A stretch of 64,000 bases of DNA, taken from positions 41,978 through 105,977 of the forward strand of contig NZ_KB907554.1 in assembly GCF_000382125.1 (NCBI RefSeq), read 5' to 3'. The DNA is from Eudoraea adriatica DSM 19308 (lineage in GTDB: Bacteria > Bacteroidota > Bacteroidia > Flavobacteriales > Flavobacteriaceae). This document shows positions 18,506 through 26,775 of this stretch, in pieces. The notes beneath the pieces are model-generated. The model ran no database searches, had not been told where the DNA came from, and was given only the letters and a program-made list of their open reading frames with translations. Position 1 is the stretch's first letter; every line of letters starts with the position of its first letter. The position numbers and the translations under genes were made by a program.

Positions 18506-19287
18506 CTCGCCATTTGGTTTATAAATTCCCTGGCACTCTCACCCGGGTTCTCTGTTTTCATAAAGTTTTCACCAACCAGGAAACCCTGGTACCCCAGTTC
18601 TCTCAGCATTTTAATCGCAGAAACAGAGCTGATACCACTTTCTGATACCTTTACAAATTCCTGAGGGATATGTTGCGATAGCGAAACACTGGTTTCTAAG
18701 CTTACTTCAAAGGTTTTTAGGTTGCGATTATTTACTCCTAACATATCCAAACTTGGCATCAATGAATTAACTAATTCCTCTTCATTATGCACTTCCAGTA
18801 AAACATCCATACCCAGGCTTTTTGCTAATTCTGACAAAAGCTTTATTTGTTTTCTGGTCAAAATAGCGCCGATAAGTAAAATAGTATCAGCTCCATAGGC
18901 ACGTGCTTCTATGACCTGGTATTCGTCTACAATAAATTCCTTTCGCAACAGCGGAAAATCAACGGCTGCCCTGGCCAATAGCAAATCATCAAGGGAGCCA
19001 CCAAAATACTTCGCATCTGTTAATACAGACATGCCGCAAGCACCTGCATTCATGTATCCTATAGCAATATCCTGAACACTCGAATTTTGATTGATCACAG
19101 ATTTAGAAGGAGACCTCCTTTTGTGCTCGGCAATAATCCCGGATTCACTATTCCGCAATCGCTTAGACAGGGATAATGGTTTCCGCTGGAAGAGGTAAGA
19201 ATTCTCTAATTGCATAAGGGGAATTACAGTTTTTTTAAGTTGTAATTCTCTTTTTTTATCAGTAATTATTTTTTCTAATATATCCAT
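18502..19287 (-). CDS. trpC: Indole-3-glycerol phosphate synthase
   Basis: A 261-residue TIM-barrel enzyme that closes the indole ring of CdRP. The catalytic region IIAEHKRRSPSKS is present (usual IIAExKRxSPSxG), along with the lysine in LLRKEFIVDEYQV, the Asn in GVNNRNLKTFEV, and SESGISS near the end. Its start overlaps the trpD stop by one base. Confidence 0.96.
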   Translation of the reverse strand: MDILEKIITDKKRELQLKKTVIPLMQLENSYLFQRKPLSLSKRLRNSESGIIAEHKRRSPSKSVINQNSSVQDIAIGYMNAGACGMSVLTDAKYFGGSLDDLLLARAAVDFPLLRKEFIVDEYQVIEARAYGADTILLIGAILTRKQIKLLSELAKSLGMDVLLEVHNEEELVNSLMPSLDMLGVNNRNLKTFEVSLETSVSLSQHIPQEFVKVSESGISSVSAIKMLRELGYQGFLVGENFMKTENPGESAREFINQMAR

Positions 19288-20279
19288 CAGGTGCTTAATT
19301 GCTGAAGTTTTCTTAAGGCTTTCAGGCCATTTTTGTTTAGGAGAGATTCTTTTGCTTTTTCAAAACCTTGTTTCGGACTTATATCTAAAACTGTGGCAAT
19401 AGCTACTCCGGCATTTGCACAGACCACATTGTTTTGTGCTTCTGTACCCTTGCCCTGCAAAATATCCATAAATATCTGCGCAGACTGGTCAATACTTTCA
19501 CCTCCTGCGATTTCACTTTGCTCAACAATTTCTACTCCGAAATCTGAAGGATTTAGAATAGCCTCAGTATTATTTGAAATAGTTTTAGTGCTGCCTGTCA
19601 ATGAAATCTCATCGTAGCCGTCAAGGGCGTGGAGCACTGTATATTTTTTATCCGTATTCTGATACAGGTATCCATACATTCGTGCTAATTCCAAATTAAA
19701 AACACCAACTATTTGATTTTTAGGAAAAGCAGGATTCACCATGGGCCCGAGCATGTTGAAAAAAGTCTTCACTGCGAGCTCCCGGCGTATAGGGGCCACA
19801 TTTTTCATGGCAGGATGAAACAATGGGGCGTGTAATACGCAAATCCCCGCTTCGTCTATTGATTTTCTTAGAAAATCCGGATCATTACTGAATTTTACAC
19901 CTAAAAATTCCATAACATTACTGCTCCCACAGGTAGAAGATACTCCGTAATTGCCATGTTTGGTGACTTTAATGCCGGCTCCTGCGGTAACAAAGGAAGC
20001 CAGAGTAGAAATATTAAATGTATCCTTGCCATCACCTCCTGTGCCACATAAATCAATAGGATTGTATTCAGATAAATCTATGGCAAGACATAACTCTAAG
20101 AGTGCGTCCCTGAACCCTTCTAATTCTTCAATGGTAATGCTCCGCATCATGTACACCGTTAGAAATGCCGCAATCTGACTGTTGTTATAAGTGCCTTTTG
20201 CGATATTTACCAATACCTGCCTGGCATCCTCTTTTGAGAGAATGTCATGATTGATTAATTTATTTAGAATCGCTTTCAT
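19287..20279 (-). CDS. trpD: Anthranilate phosphoribosyltransferase
   Basis: A 330-residue enzyme that transfers phosphoribose from PRPP to anthranilate. The glycine-rich PRPP loop DLCGTGGDGKDTFNIS, the segment VTKHGNYGVSS and the anthranilate-binding/metal region LGPMVNP are all present. No glutamine amidotransferase is fused; TrpG is encoded 36 bp upstream. Confidence 0.97.
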   Translation of the reverse strand: MKAILNKLINHDILSKEDARQVLVNIAKGTYNNSQIAAFLTVYMMRSITIEELEGFRDALLELCLAIDLSEYNPIDLCGTGGDGKDTFNISTLASFVTAGAGIKVTKHGNYGVSSTCGSSNVMEFLGVKFSNDPDFLRKSIDEAGICVLHAPLFHPAMKNVAPIRRELAVKTFFNMLGPMVNPAFPKNQIVGVFNLELARMYGYLYQNTDKKYTVLHALDGYDEISLTGSTKTISNNTEAILNPSDFGVEIVEQSEIAGGESIDQSAQIFMDILQGKGTEAQNNVVCANAGVAIATVLDISPKQGFEKAKESLLNKNGLKALRKLQQLST

Positions 20280-20315
20280 TTGAGTTAAATTTACAGTGAA
20301 TCACAGATGGTTTAA

Positions 20316-20879
20316 TTAGTTTTTCAGCCAATTTTTAAGAATTTGCTTACCGTCCGGGGTTAGTACCGATTCCGGATGAAATTGAACAGCACAAACATTA
20401 TAAGTTTTATGCCTCAAAGACATCAATTGTCCATTCTCATCGAATGAAGTGGCCTCAAGGACATCAGGCAGTTCCGGATCAACAACCCAGGAATGATATC
20501 TGCCTACTACAATTTCTCCGGGCAGCCCTTCAAATAAAGGTTCTTTATTTTCAAGGTTGATTTTTGTAGCCACCCCATGATATACTTCGTCTAAATTTAT
20601 CAATTTACCACCATAAACTTCACCAATTGCCTGTTGTCCAAGACAAACTCCGAATATGCTTTTTGTTGGGGCATATTTTGCAATAATTTCTTTAAGAAGC
20701 CCAGCTTCATCAGGGATTCCCGGACCTGGGGAAAGTACTATTTTCTCAAATTCGTCTACTTCCTCCAACTTTAGCTGGTCATTGCGCTTAACAACCACTT
20801 CACAACCCAAATCTTCCAGATAATGCACCAGGTTATATGTAAAGCTATCGTAGTTATCTATTACCAATATTCTGTTCAT
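20316..20879 (-). CDS. trpG: Anthranilate synthase component II (glutamine amidotransferase)
   Basis: A 187-residue class I amidotransferase that supplies ammonia to TrpE. The oxyanion region SPGPGIPDEAG, the nucleophile Cys in FGVCLGQQAIGE and the His-Glu pair in AVQFHPESVLT are intact. The same family serves folate synthesis (PabA), but the position between trpE and trpD indicates tryptophan use; dual use is possible. Confidence 0.95.
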   Translation of the reverse strand: MNRILVIDNYDSFTYNLVHYLEDLGCEVVVKRNDQLKLEEVDEFEKIVLSPGPGIPDEAGLLKEIIAKYAPTKSIFGVCLGQQAIGEVYGGKLINLDEVYHGVATKINLENKEPLFEGLPGEIVVGRYHSWVVDPELPDVLEATSFDENGQLMSLRHKTYNVCAVQFHPESVLTPDGKQILKNWLKN

Positions 20880-20898
20880 GTCTTACTTATTATCCTTC

Positions 20899-22296
20899 TC
20901 AGATAGTTTCTGCAATATCCAAAGCTTTGTTAAGAGCTCCCAATTTATTATATGTTTCCTGTAGCTCCTTTTCCGGCTCGGAGGCAGCTACCAATCCTGC
21001 TCCTGCCTGAAAGTGAAGTTGGTGATTCTTACTTAAGAAGGTCCGGATCATAATAGCGTGATTAAAATCCCCGTTAAAATCCATAAAGCCGATCGCACCA
21101 CCATAATAATCCCTATTGGTGGTCTCATACTTTTCTATGAGTTGCATTGCCATATGTTTGGGAGCACCACTGAGGGTGCCTGCAGGGAATGTGTCTGCCA
21201 CCACTTTCATAGTAGGAGTTTCTTTTTTCTTTTGCCCGGTAACTTTTGAAACGAGATGAATAACATGTGAAAAGAATTGTACCTCCCTGTAATTTTCAAC
21301 ACTTACCATATTCCCATGTCTGCTCAGATCATTACGAGCAAGGTCTACCAGCATAACGTGTTCGCTATTTTCCTTTTCATCTTCCGTCAGTTTTTTGGCC
21401 AGTAGAGCATCTTCTTCATCATTACCTGTTCTTTTAAAAGTACCGGCAATTGGATGTATTTCTGCCTTTCCATCTTTAACTATTAATTGAGCTTCCGGGG
21501 AGCTGCCAAAGATTTTAAAATCACCATAGTCAAAATAAAACAGATATGGAGATGGGTTAATAGAACGCAGTGCCCGGTAAACATTAAATTCATCTCCTTT
21601 AAACCCTTGTGAAAACCTTCTCGAAAGGACCAATTGAAAAACATCGCCCCTTTTACAATGTTTTTTGGCCAGTGCCACATGTTCTTTATAATCTTCATCA
21701 TTTAAGTTGGATGAAGCCGAACCCTCCTTTCTAAAATTGTAGGATGCAAAATTTCTTATACTAAGCAGTTGTTCAATTTCAGAAATATTATTGTCCGTGT
21801 CATAGCAATGGGCAAATATGTAGGCCTCATTCTTAAAATGATTAATAGCAATTATGTTTTGGTAAACAGCATAATAAATATCAGGAATGTCCAGGGCCCC
21901 GTCTTTTTTTGAAATTGAGATATCTTCAAAGTATCTCACAGCATCATAGGACATGTATCCAAATAACCCATTGTTTATAAACTTGAAGCCATTGGTTTCT
22001 GTTTTGAACTTTTGACTGAATTCATGTATTATATCCACTACATCCGTCTTATCGTTTATGGCTATTTCCCTGACGGATTTATCAGGGAACAGCTGCGTAA
22101 TTTTTTCATCCTTTATTTTAATAGAAGCCATTGGATTGCAACAGATATAGGAGAATGTATTGTCGTTTGCCCTGTAATCACTGCTTTCCAAAAGGATACT
22201 ATTAGGAAACTTATCACGAATTTTAAGATATACGCTAACCGGGGTTATGGTATCCGCGAGAATCTTTTTGTAATATGTTTTGAGTTCATATGCCAT
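20899..22296 (-). CDS. trpE: Anthranilate synthase component I
   Basis: A 465-residue chorismate-utilising enzyme, first committed step of tryptophan synthesis. The N-terminal LLESSD is the tryptophan feedback-binding motif, so the enzyme is probably inhibited by tryptophan. The catalytic domain shows GDVFQLVLSRRFSQGF, IHPIAGTFKRTG, DLARNDLSRHG, and FPAGTLSGAPKHMAMQLI. First gene of trpEGDCFBA; preceded by a leader peptide and terminator (22336-22451). Confidence 0.97.
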   Translation of the reverse strand: MAYELKTYYKKILADTITPVSVYLKIRDKFPNSILLESSDYRANDNTFSYICCNPMASIKIKDEKITQLFPDKSVREIAINDKTDVVDIIHEFSQKFKTETNGFKFINNGLFGYMSYDAVRYFEDISISKKDGALDIPDIYYAVYQNIIAINHFKNEAYIFAHCYDTDNNISEIEQLLSIRNFASYNFRKEGSASSNLNDEDYKEHVALAKKHCKRGDVFQLVLSRRFSQGFKGDEFNVYRALRSINPSPYLFYFDYGDFKIFGSSPEAQLIVKDGKAEIHPIAGTFKRTGNDEEDALLAKKLTEDEKENSEHVMLVDLARNDLSRHGNMVSVENYREVQFFSHVIHLVSKVTGQKKKETPTMKVVADTFPAGTLSGAPKHMAMQLIEKYETTNRDYYGGAIGFMDFNGDFNHAIMIRTFLSKNHQLHFQAGAGLVAASEPEKELQETYNKLGALNKALDIAETI

Positions 22297-22335
22297 ATTC
22301 TGAAAAAATTAAAATTTACTAATACTGAAAAATCA

Positions 22336-22365
22336 AAAAGGCTTGTCGTGATTGACAAGCCTTTT
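22336..22365 (-). terminator. trp operon attenuator terminator
   Basis: On the minus strand AAAAGGCTTGTC pairs perfectly with GACAAGCCTTTT (12 bp) across a 6-nt loop AATCAC, and is followed by the T-rich run TGATTTTTC. This is an intrinsic terminator between the leader peptide and trpE. Its loop and 3' arm (22344-22351) are also perfectly complementary over 8 nt to the segment covering the leader stop codon (22395-22402), which would form the competing antiterminator. Confidence 0.9.
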
Positions 22366-22394
22366 CGTATAGTAATACTACAATGGTGCTTAGC

Positions 22395-22451
22395 TCACGA
22401 CATTAAACGTAAGATATTCCACCACCATGTATTTACTATTCCAAAGTTCAT
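22395..22451 (-). CDS. trpL: trp leader peptide with three tandem Trp codons
   Basis: An 18-codon ORF reading MNFGIVNTWWWNILRLMS then TGA. Codons 9-11 are TGG TGG TGG; such a run in an 18-residue peptide directly upstream of an intrinsic terminator and trpE is the hallmark of ribosome-mediated attenuation. The antiterminator arm (22395-22402) covers the last codons and the stop. A ribosome stalled at the Trp codons would leave the arm free, while one that reaches the stop would mask it and let the terminator form. The ATG is 5 nt after a TATATTTG box, so the transcript may be leaderless. Confidence 0.85.
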   Translation of the reverse strand: MNFGIVNTWWWNILRLMS

Positions 22452-22456
22452 TGAGT

Positions 22457-22487
22457 CAAATATAGAAAGGAATTTTATAATTACAAA
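22457..22487 (-). promoter_or_regulatory. trp operon promoter
   Basis: Minus strand reads TTTG (22484-22487), a 19-nt spacer, and TATATTTG (22457-22464), matching the Bacteroidota -33 TTTG and -7 TAnnTTTG elements. It lies immediately before the leader peptide ATG, placing the transcription start at or near that codon. Confidence 0.7.
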
Positions 22488-22553
22488 TCAATTTCAGGGA
22501 AATATAGAATCAAATTTAAAGATTCCCTTAAGTGCCTTTAGTAATAGGAATTC

Positions 22554-24095
22554 TCAATATTTAAGTTCCATGCGTTCTGATCTGTATAAAATATCTGTTT
22601 GACCCCAGGAAGCAGTATTGTTGCCATTTTCACTTTTCAAATCCAGTGTAGCTTCAAAAACCTCTTTCCCGGTCTTATAGTCTACTTCAACGATTTTAGC
22701 GGATAATTTTGTTCCTTTTTTCAGATAACCTGCAGTTACCAGAACATTATTTGAATTGTACAGATAGTCTACGTCACTAACAATAGTAGAGAAAAATTCC
22801 TCCCCTCTTTCCTTACCATATTGCCATACTTGTTCTACCGTTTTATCCTTTTCATTTATCTTATATTCAACCGCACGGGAATAGTGGACGTTATCTTCAA
22901 AATGCCTCAGGATGCCGTTGTCAAATACCATAACATTGCCATTGGGTAATAGCATTGGTGCATGCAATCCCCATGGAAAGTCAAAATCATCAGCACTTTC
23001 ATTACCCTCCTGAACGCCTCTCCGGTATGGTTTCCCTTCGGCATCAACAGCGGTTAGTAAATATGGTTTGGTTTCGAAACCGACTCCGTCACGGCCAGAT
23101 TTCCCCCAACCTTTATGTGGTGCCAGTATCCATTCCAGACTGTCATTCCATGATATTTTTATTAATCCCTGGTTTTTCCCGGATACAATAATTGAATTAT
23201 CACTTGGGTTAAAAGCTAACCCATTCATGTGTAACCAATCTCCCGGTTTAAAAAAATTAAGATCATTTCTGCTCACATCTAAATTTTTGGCTAAATCCCA
23301 TACCCGCAAAATTTTGGAACTTTTACGGTCAATTGCAACGATATAATCACTATCAGATTTAACCTTTTTGCCATCCAGGCTTATAAATTGTCCTCTAATT
23401 CCAACACATGCTAATAAATTTCCGTCGGGCAACACAACCACATCATGGTGCATGCCATAATTTGCATTTATATTAGTTTCTTTTAAAGGTTTGCCCAACA
23501 TGTCAAATTCATAAATAGTATGCCTGCTAACCATTATTATTGTTCCGTCCTTAAGTCTATGAAACGGGCTAACCATTTTACCGGCAAAACTCAGATCAAG
23601 ATACCATCTGACCTGGCCCTGGTCATCAAAAATAATAGGACCGGAATTGAATTTGCCATTGTTTGCAAAATGAAGGTCACAGGCGTGCATGCCCTGTTCC
23701 ATTTCATCCCTGTTTAGCTTGTTTATGGTAATATCTGGAAAATGACTTGGAGTATTTTCTGTTTTCAATTGAATGGTATCTATCACCCGCCCCTCTTCGT
23801 ATGCCAGCGTAACTACCACATTATTTAAAGTATTTGGGTATAAACCAACTACCGGAATCTCCAGCTTGGTGGCGTTATGATTGAAAGTTTGTTCTACAGG
23901 AATCTCACCCAGCACCTTAATGGTAACATTACAGGGTTTTTCTGTTTCAATTTCCAAAAGAGCGGTTAATGGCGATATCTTGTAAGGGTTTATGGTTGAT
24001 TTTATGGAATATTCCAATTCGGAGCCACAACTACTTAAAATAAGCAGAAAAAAAACTAACGTACCAGCTAAGCTAGAGGATGCCTTAAATGTCAT
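22554..24095 (-). CDS. Aryl-sulfate sulfotransferase family lipoprotein
   Basis: A 513-residue exported protein with an N-terminal hydrophobic signal ending LLILSSCGS, a lipobox. The body fits the arylsulfotransferase (ASST) beta-propeller family: DQGQVRWYLDLS, GMHHDVVVLPDGNLLA, DWLHMNGLAFNP, WGLHAPMLLPNGNVMVFDNG, the His residues being candidates for the sulfate-transfer and substrate-binding sites. An N-terminal beta domain of about 120 residues precedes the propeller, as in ASST. Family members move sulfate between phenols in the periplasm, but many Bacteroidota homologues are uncharacterised. It stands upstream of the trp leader on the same strand, and no terminator separates them clearly. 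Confidence 0.8.
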   Translation of the reverse strand: MTFKASSSLAGTLVFFLLILSSCGSELEYSIKSTINPYKISPLTALLEIETEKPCNVTIKVLGEIPVEQTFNHNATKLEIPVVGLYPNTLNNVVVTLAYEEGRVIDTIQLKTENTPSHFPDITINKLNRDEMEQGMHACDLHFANNGKFNSGPIIFDDQGQVRWYLDLSFAGKMVSPFHRLKDGTIIMVSRHTIYEFDMLGKPLKETNINANYGMHHDVVVLPDGNLLACVGIRGQFISLDGKKVKSDSDYIVAIDRKSSKILRVWDLAKNLDVSRNDLNFFKPGDWLHMNGLAFNPSDNSIIVSGKNQGLIKISWNDSLEWILAPHKGWGKSGRDGVGFETKPYLLTAVDAEGKPYRRGVQEGNESADDFDFPWGLHAPMLLPNGNVMVFDNGILRHFEDNVHYSRAVEYKINEKDKTVEQVWQYGKERGEEFFSTIVSDVDYLYNSNNVLVTAGYLKKGTKLSAKIVEVDYKTGKEVFEATLDLKSENGNNTASWGQTDILYRSERMELKY

Positions 24096-24109
24096 TTTTT
24101 ATTTTTATT

Positions 24110-24117
24110 CAAAAATA
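24110..24117 (-). promoter_or_regulatory. Candidate -7 box for the arylsulfotransferase gene
   Basis: Minus strand TATTTTTG matches TAnnTTTG and ends 14 nt before the ATG at 24095. No TTG -33 is visible at the proper distance. Confidence 0.4.
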
Positions 24118-24332
24118 AAGGTTTAGGACTAATTTCACTGATTTTATATATAGATAAAAATTTCTCGCAGGGAGAATCAGACGGAATAAAAGCATTTATA
24201 CTGATAGCTTACATGGAAGGATACAATCAATGACAATACCCTGCAGATGAAACAGGCGATAAATAGGATAGGCCAGTCCTGAAGAAAATATTTCAAGTCA
24301 GGCAATAGCAGTATGGGATGCCATTAAATAAA

Positions 24333-24362
24333 AAATCCTGAATATGATCATATTCAGGATTT
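24333..24362 (-). terminator. Intrinsic terminator after yceI
   Basis: A perfect 15+15 bp palindrome (AAATCCTGAATATGA and its complement), followed on the minus strand by TTTTATTTAA. It ends the marR-nitroreductase-yceI transcript, 19 bp beyond the yceI stop. Between here and the arylsulfotransferase start (24118-24332) I see no gene. Confidence 0.85.
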
Positions 24363-24381
24363 GATATCAGTTTAAACTTTC

Positions 24382-24960
24382 TTAGAATTCCAAATCTACT
24401 ACAAGATCAAATTCATCATAGATTGTTTTATCACCCAGGTCATCAAAGAAACTACCTGAGCCATATTTAACATTGTATTGGGCCCGGTCTACTTTTAAAG
24501 TCGCAGTTGCCTTGCTTCCATAAACAGATACATCAAAGGTAACCGGCTTTGTTACACCTTTAATAGTAAGATCACCTTTAACTTCGTAAGAATTTTTTCC
24601 ACTGGACTTAACATTTGTAAAAACCAATGTAGAGGATGGGTGATTCTCAACACCAAAGAAATCATCAGACTTAAGATGTCCTTCTAATTTTCCTTTGTAT
24701 TCTCCTTCAAGATCCGTTGAGATCAAAGATGTCATATCTACTTCGAATTCTCCACCCGTAAGTTTGCCTTCATCGAACATTAGTGCACCGGATTTAAGGT
24801 TTACAGTTCCGGTATGAGACCCTGTTACTTTATAAGCTTTCCAGGTAACCTTACTTTCATTGGCTTTTACTTCTTTCTTTTCTTCATTGATTGAAGTGTT
24901 TGCAACCGCTGTTGCCCCAAATACTATGGCCAGTGCCAGACTTAATACATTTTTTTTCAT
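24382..24960 (-). CDS. yceI: YceI-family exported protein
   Basis: A 192-residue protein with signal peptide MKKNVLSLALAIVFGATAVA. The lipocalin-like YceI domain is evident from SKVTWKAYKVTGSHTGTVNL, the GALMFDEGKLTGGEFEVDM strand pair, a KSDDFFGVENHPSSTLVFTN segment and KGVTKPVTFDV. YceI proteins bind isoprenoid-type lipids in the periplasm. Last gene of a three-gene run with a MarR regulator and a nitroreductase (45-bp gap). Confidence 0.92.
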   Translation of the reverse strand: MKKNVLSLALAIVFGATAVANTSINEEKKEVKANESKVTWKAYKVTGSHTGTVNLKSGALMFDEGKLTGGEFEVDMTSLISTDLEGEYKGKLEGHLKSDDFFGVENHPSSTLVFTNVKSSGKNSYEVKGDLTIKGVTKPVTFDVSVYGSKATATLKVDRAQYNVKYGSGSFFDDLGDKTIYDEFDLVVDLEF

Positions 24961-25005
24961 GTTTCTAAATTTACTTTGTTTAATTACTGTTTTAAAATTA
25001 AGGTT

Positions 25006-25638
25006 CTATATATGTGTGAATAATAAATCTTTTGACTGTCTGACTTTTTTGTAATGTTGGGTATCATCTTCTTCAGCTCGATAACCAATTGCGGCTACAA
25101 CAGAAGTATTCAATCCTTTATCATTTAAACCTAATAGTTCATTGTATACTTCGGCTTCAAAACCTTCCATAGGGCAGGCATCAATCTTTAGGTTTGCCGC
25201 CGCTGAGAGTAAATTTCCTAAGGCCAAATAGGTTTGTCTTGCACTCCAGTTCTCTTTAATGTTGTCCGGGAGATCAAGTAATTTAGATTTCATAAAATCT
25301 CCATACCCCTGCAAATTATTTAAATCGATGTCCCTTGTGTTGCTGATATTCGCTAAATAATTATCGATGAGGTCCGAATCAAAGCTCGTATTATTTGCAA
25401 AGACAATTAAACAAGACGAGTCTGTGATTTGTGGTTGACCCCATGAGGCCGCTTTTAATTTTTCCCTTAATTCTTTATCCTTGATGATAAACACATGATA
25501 GGGCTGAAGTCCATAGGAAGAAGGACTCAAACGAATAGCTTCTAACAAAGCATTTAAATCTGCATCAGATATTTGTTTTTCGCTATTAAATTTTTTTGTT
25601 GCGTATCGCCAGTTAAGGCTTTCCAGGTAATCGTTCAT
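25006..25638 (-). CDS. NAD(P)H-dependent nitroreductase family oxidoreductase
   Basis: A 210-residue FMN-dependent enzyme. The N-terminal WRYATKKFNSEK and the FMN-contact segment RLSPSSYGLQPYHVFII are typical of the NfsB-like group; CPMEGFEAEVYNELL and VAAIGYRAEED near the C-terminus complete the fold. These reduce quinones or nitro compounds in the cytosol. It lies 8 bp downstream of the marR gene, so control by that regulator is likely. Confidence 0.9.
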   Translation of the reverse strand: MNDYLESLNWRYATKKFNSEKQISDADLNALLEAIRLSPSSYGLQPYHVFIIKDKELREKLKAASWGQPQITDSSCLIVFANNTSFDSDLIDNYLANISNTRDIDLNNLQGYGDFMKSKLLDLPDNIKENWSARQTYLALGNLLSAAANLKIDACPMEGFEAEVYNELLGLNDKGLNTSVVAAIGYRAEEDDTQHYKKVRQSKDLLFTHI

Positions 25639-25646
25639 AAGTGTAA

Positions 25647-26093
25647 TTAAAATTTGTTGAATAAGTGATTTAATTGTTTCAATTCTAAGTCGGTTAAATT
25701 GGCTAACAAATCTTTTTCAGCCTTTTTCATTGCACTATCCATGTCAGATAAAACTTCCAGTCCTTCATCGGTTATAGTAATCTCTACCTTGCGCCGGTTA
25801 GAGATACATACAATTCTGTTCGCGTAACCTTTCTTTAAAAGTTTATCCACTAAACGGGTCGTATTACTCATTTTACTGACCATTCTCTCGTTTAGGGTAG
25901 ACAGATTGGCTGGTTTACCTTGCTGGCCCCTAAGTATGCGCAAAACATTAAATTGTTGAATTGATATTCCATATGGTTTTAGCGCGTGTGAGATATGTTC
26001 GGACACTTTATTATGAATCAGCATTAAGTGGATAATAGTCCTGCTTCTTAACGGAATCTTTTTATCGGTTTTTATAATAGCCTCAACATTCAT
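25647..26093 (-). CDS. MarR-family transcriptional regulator
   Basis: A 148-residue winged-helix regulator when started at the ATG at 26093 (MNVEAIIKTDKKIPLRSRT); a start further upstream at 26132 would run through the operator palindrome. Recognition-helix region: LSTLNERMVSKMSNTTRLVD, wing: NRIVCISNRRKVEITITDEG. MarR proteins repress by binding palindromes and release on binding phenolics, quinones or oxidants. Followed by the nitroreductase and yceI genes in an apparent operon. Confidence 0.92.
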   Translation of the reverse strand: MNVEAIIKTDKKIPLRSRTIIHLMLIHNKVSEHISHALKPYGISIQQFNVLRILRGQQGKPANLSTLNERMVSKMSNTTRLVDKLLKKGYANRIVCISNRRKVEITITDEGLEVLSDMDSAMKKAEKDLLANLTDLELKQLNHLFNKF

Positions 26094-26104
26094 GTACTTA
26101 CAAT

Positions 26105-26123
26105 ATTTGTATATACAAATGTA
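26105..26123 (-). promoter_or_regulatory. MarR operator overlapping the operon's -7 box
   Basis: 26105-26120 is a perfect 16-bp palindrome, ATTTGTATATACAAAT, 11 bp before the marR start. The minus-strand TAnnTTTG box (TACATTTG, 26116-26123) overlaps it, so a bound dimer would block RNA polymerase. Autoregulation of marR-nitroreductase-yceI is the simplest reading; control of the divergent TlpA gene is possible. Confidence 0.75.
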
Positions 26124-26226
26124 ATAATTCAATTTGCATCTGCCACACCATTACAGATAAAATTTTGTTAAATTTATTATGCCTTATCTAATGTTGCCTA
26201 ATTTTAGTTGAAAAGCAGTAACCCTA

Positions 26227-26769
26227 ATGATTCGGTCAGTCCTTTTATTATGTATTCTGGTTTTAGCGGGATGTGATTTCAAAGAGCGTGAGAAAGCGAC
26301 ATCTGCAAATTCAGAATTCGTTGAAACCGAACTAGCTCCGGCAGATAGCCTGGGTATCCCTGTCTATAAATTTGATGAATTGGAACCGCTGTTAAATAAA
26401 AAGGATGATAAAATTTATATTATAAATTTCTGGGCAACCTGGTGCGCACCCTGCATCAAGGAATTACCCTATTTTGAAAAAATCAACCGGGAAGGGGAGG
26501 CCCACAACTGGAAGGTGATTCTGGTTAGTCTTGATATGCCTTCTATGTGGAAGACAAAATTAATTCCTTTTATAAAGAACAAAAACCTTAAAGCGGAAGT
26601 CGTGGTTTTAGATGACCCGGATCAGAATAGCTGGATTCCAAAAATAGACAAGGACTGGTCTGGGGCAATTCCGGCGACATTAATCTATAGTCGTAATAAA
26701 AGGAAGTTCTATGAACAGACCTTTACTTACGATATGCTGAACAAAGAATTACAAGAATTCCAAAATTAA
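26227..26769 (+). CDS. TlpA-like thioredoxin-fold lipoprotein
   Basis: A 180-residue protein with lipoprotein signal MIRSVLLLCILVLAGCDF. The thioredoxin domain (about 45-175) has the active site FWATWCAPCIKELPYFEK and the cis-Pro region GAIPATLIYS. This type of envelope-bound oxidoreductase reduces disulfides outside the cytoplasm. It is 6 bp upstream of a second thioredoxin-fold gene, so the pair are co-transcribed. Confidence 0.9.
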   Translation: MIRSVLLLCILVLAGCDFKEREKATSANSEFVETELAPADSLGIPVYKFDELEPLLNKKDDKIYIINFWATWCAPCIKELPYFEKINREGEAHNWKVILVSLDMPSMWKTKLIPFIKNKNLKAEVVVLDDPDQNSWIPKIDKDWSGAIPATLIYSRNKRKFYEQTFTYDMLNKELQEFQN

Positions 26770-26775
26770 GTAAGT

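Noticed and set aside
22511..22518. Second TAnnTTTG box (TAAATTTG, minus strand) upstream of the trp leader
   Set aside because: It has no TTG -33 element at a suitable distance, unlike the box at 22457-22464; kept only as a possible alternative.
22012..22602. Frame of about 196 codons on the plus strand across the trpE 5' end and leader
   Set aside because: It is antisense to trpE, trpL and the terminator and encodes nothing recognisable; the minus-strand reading is far better supported.
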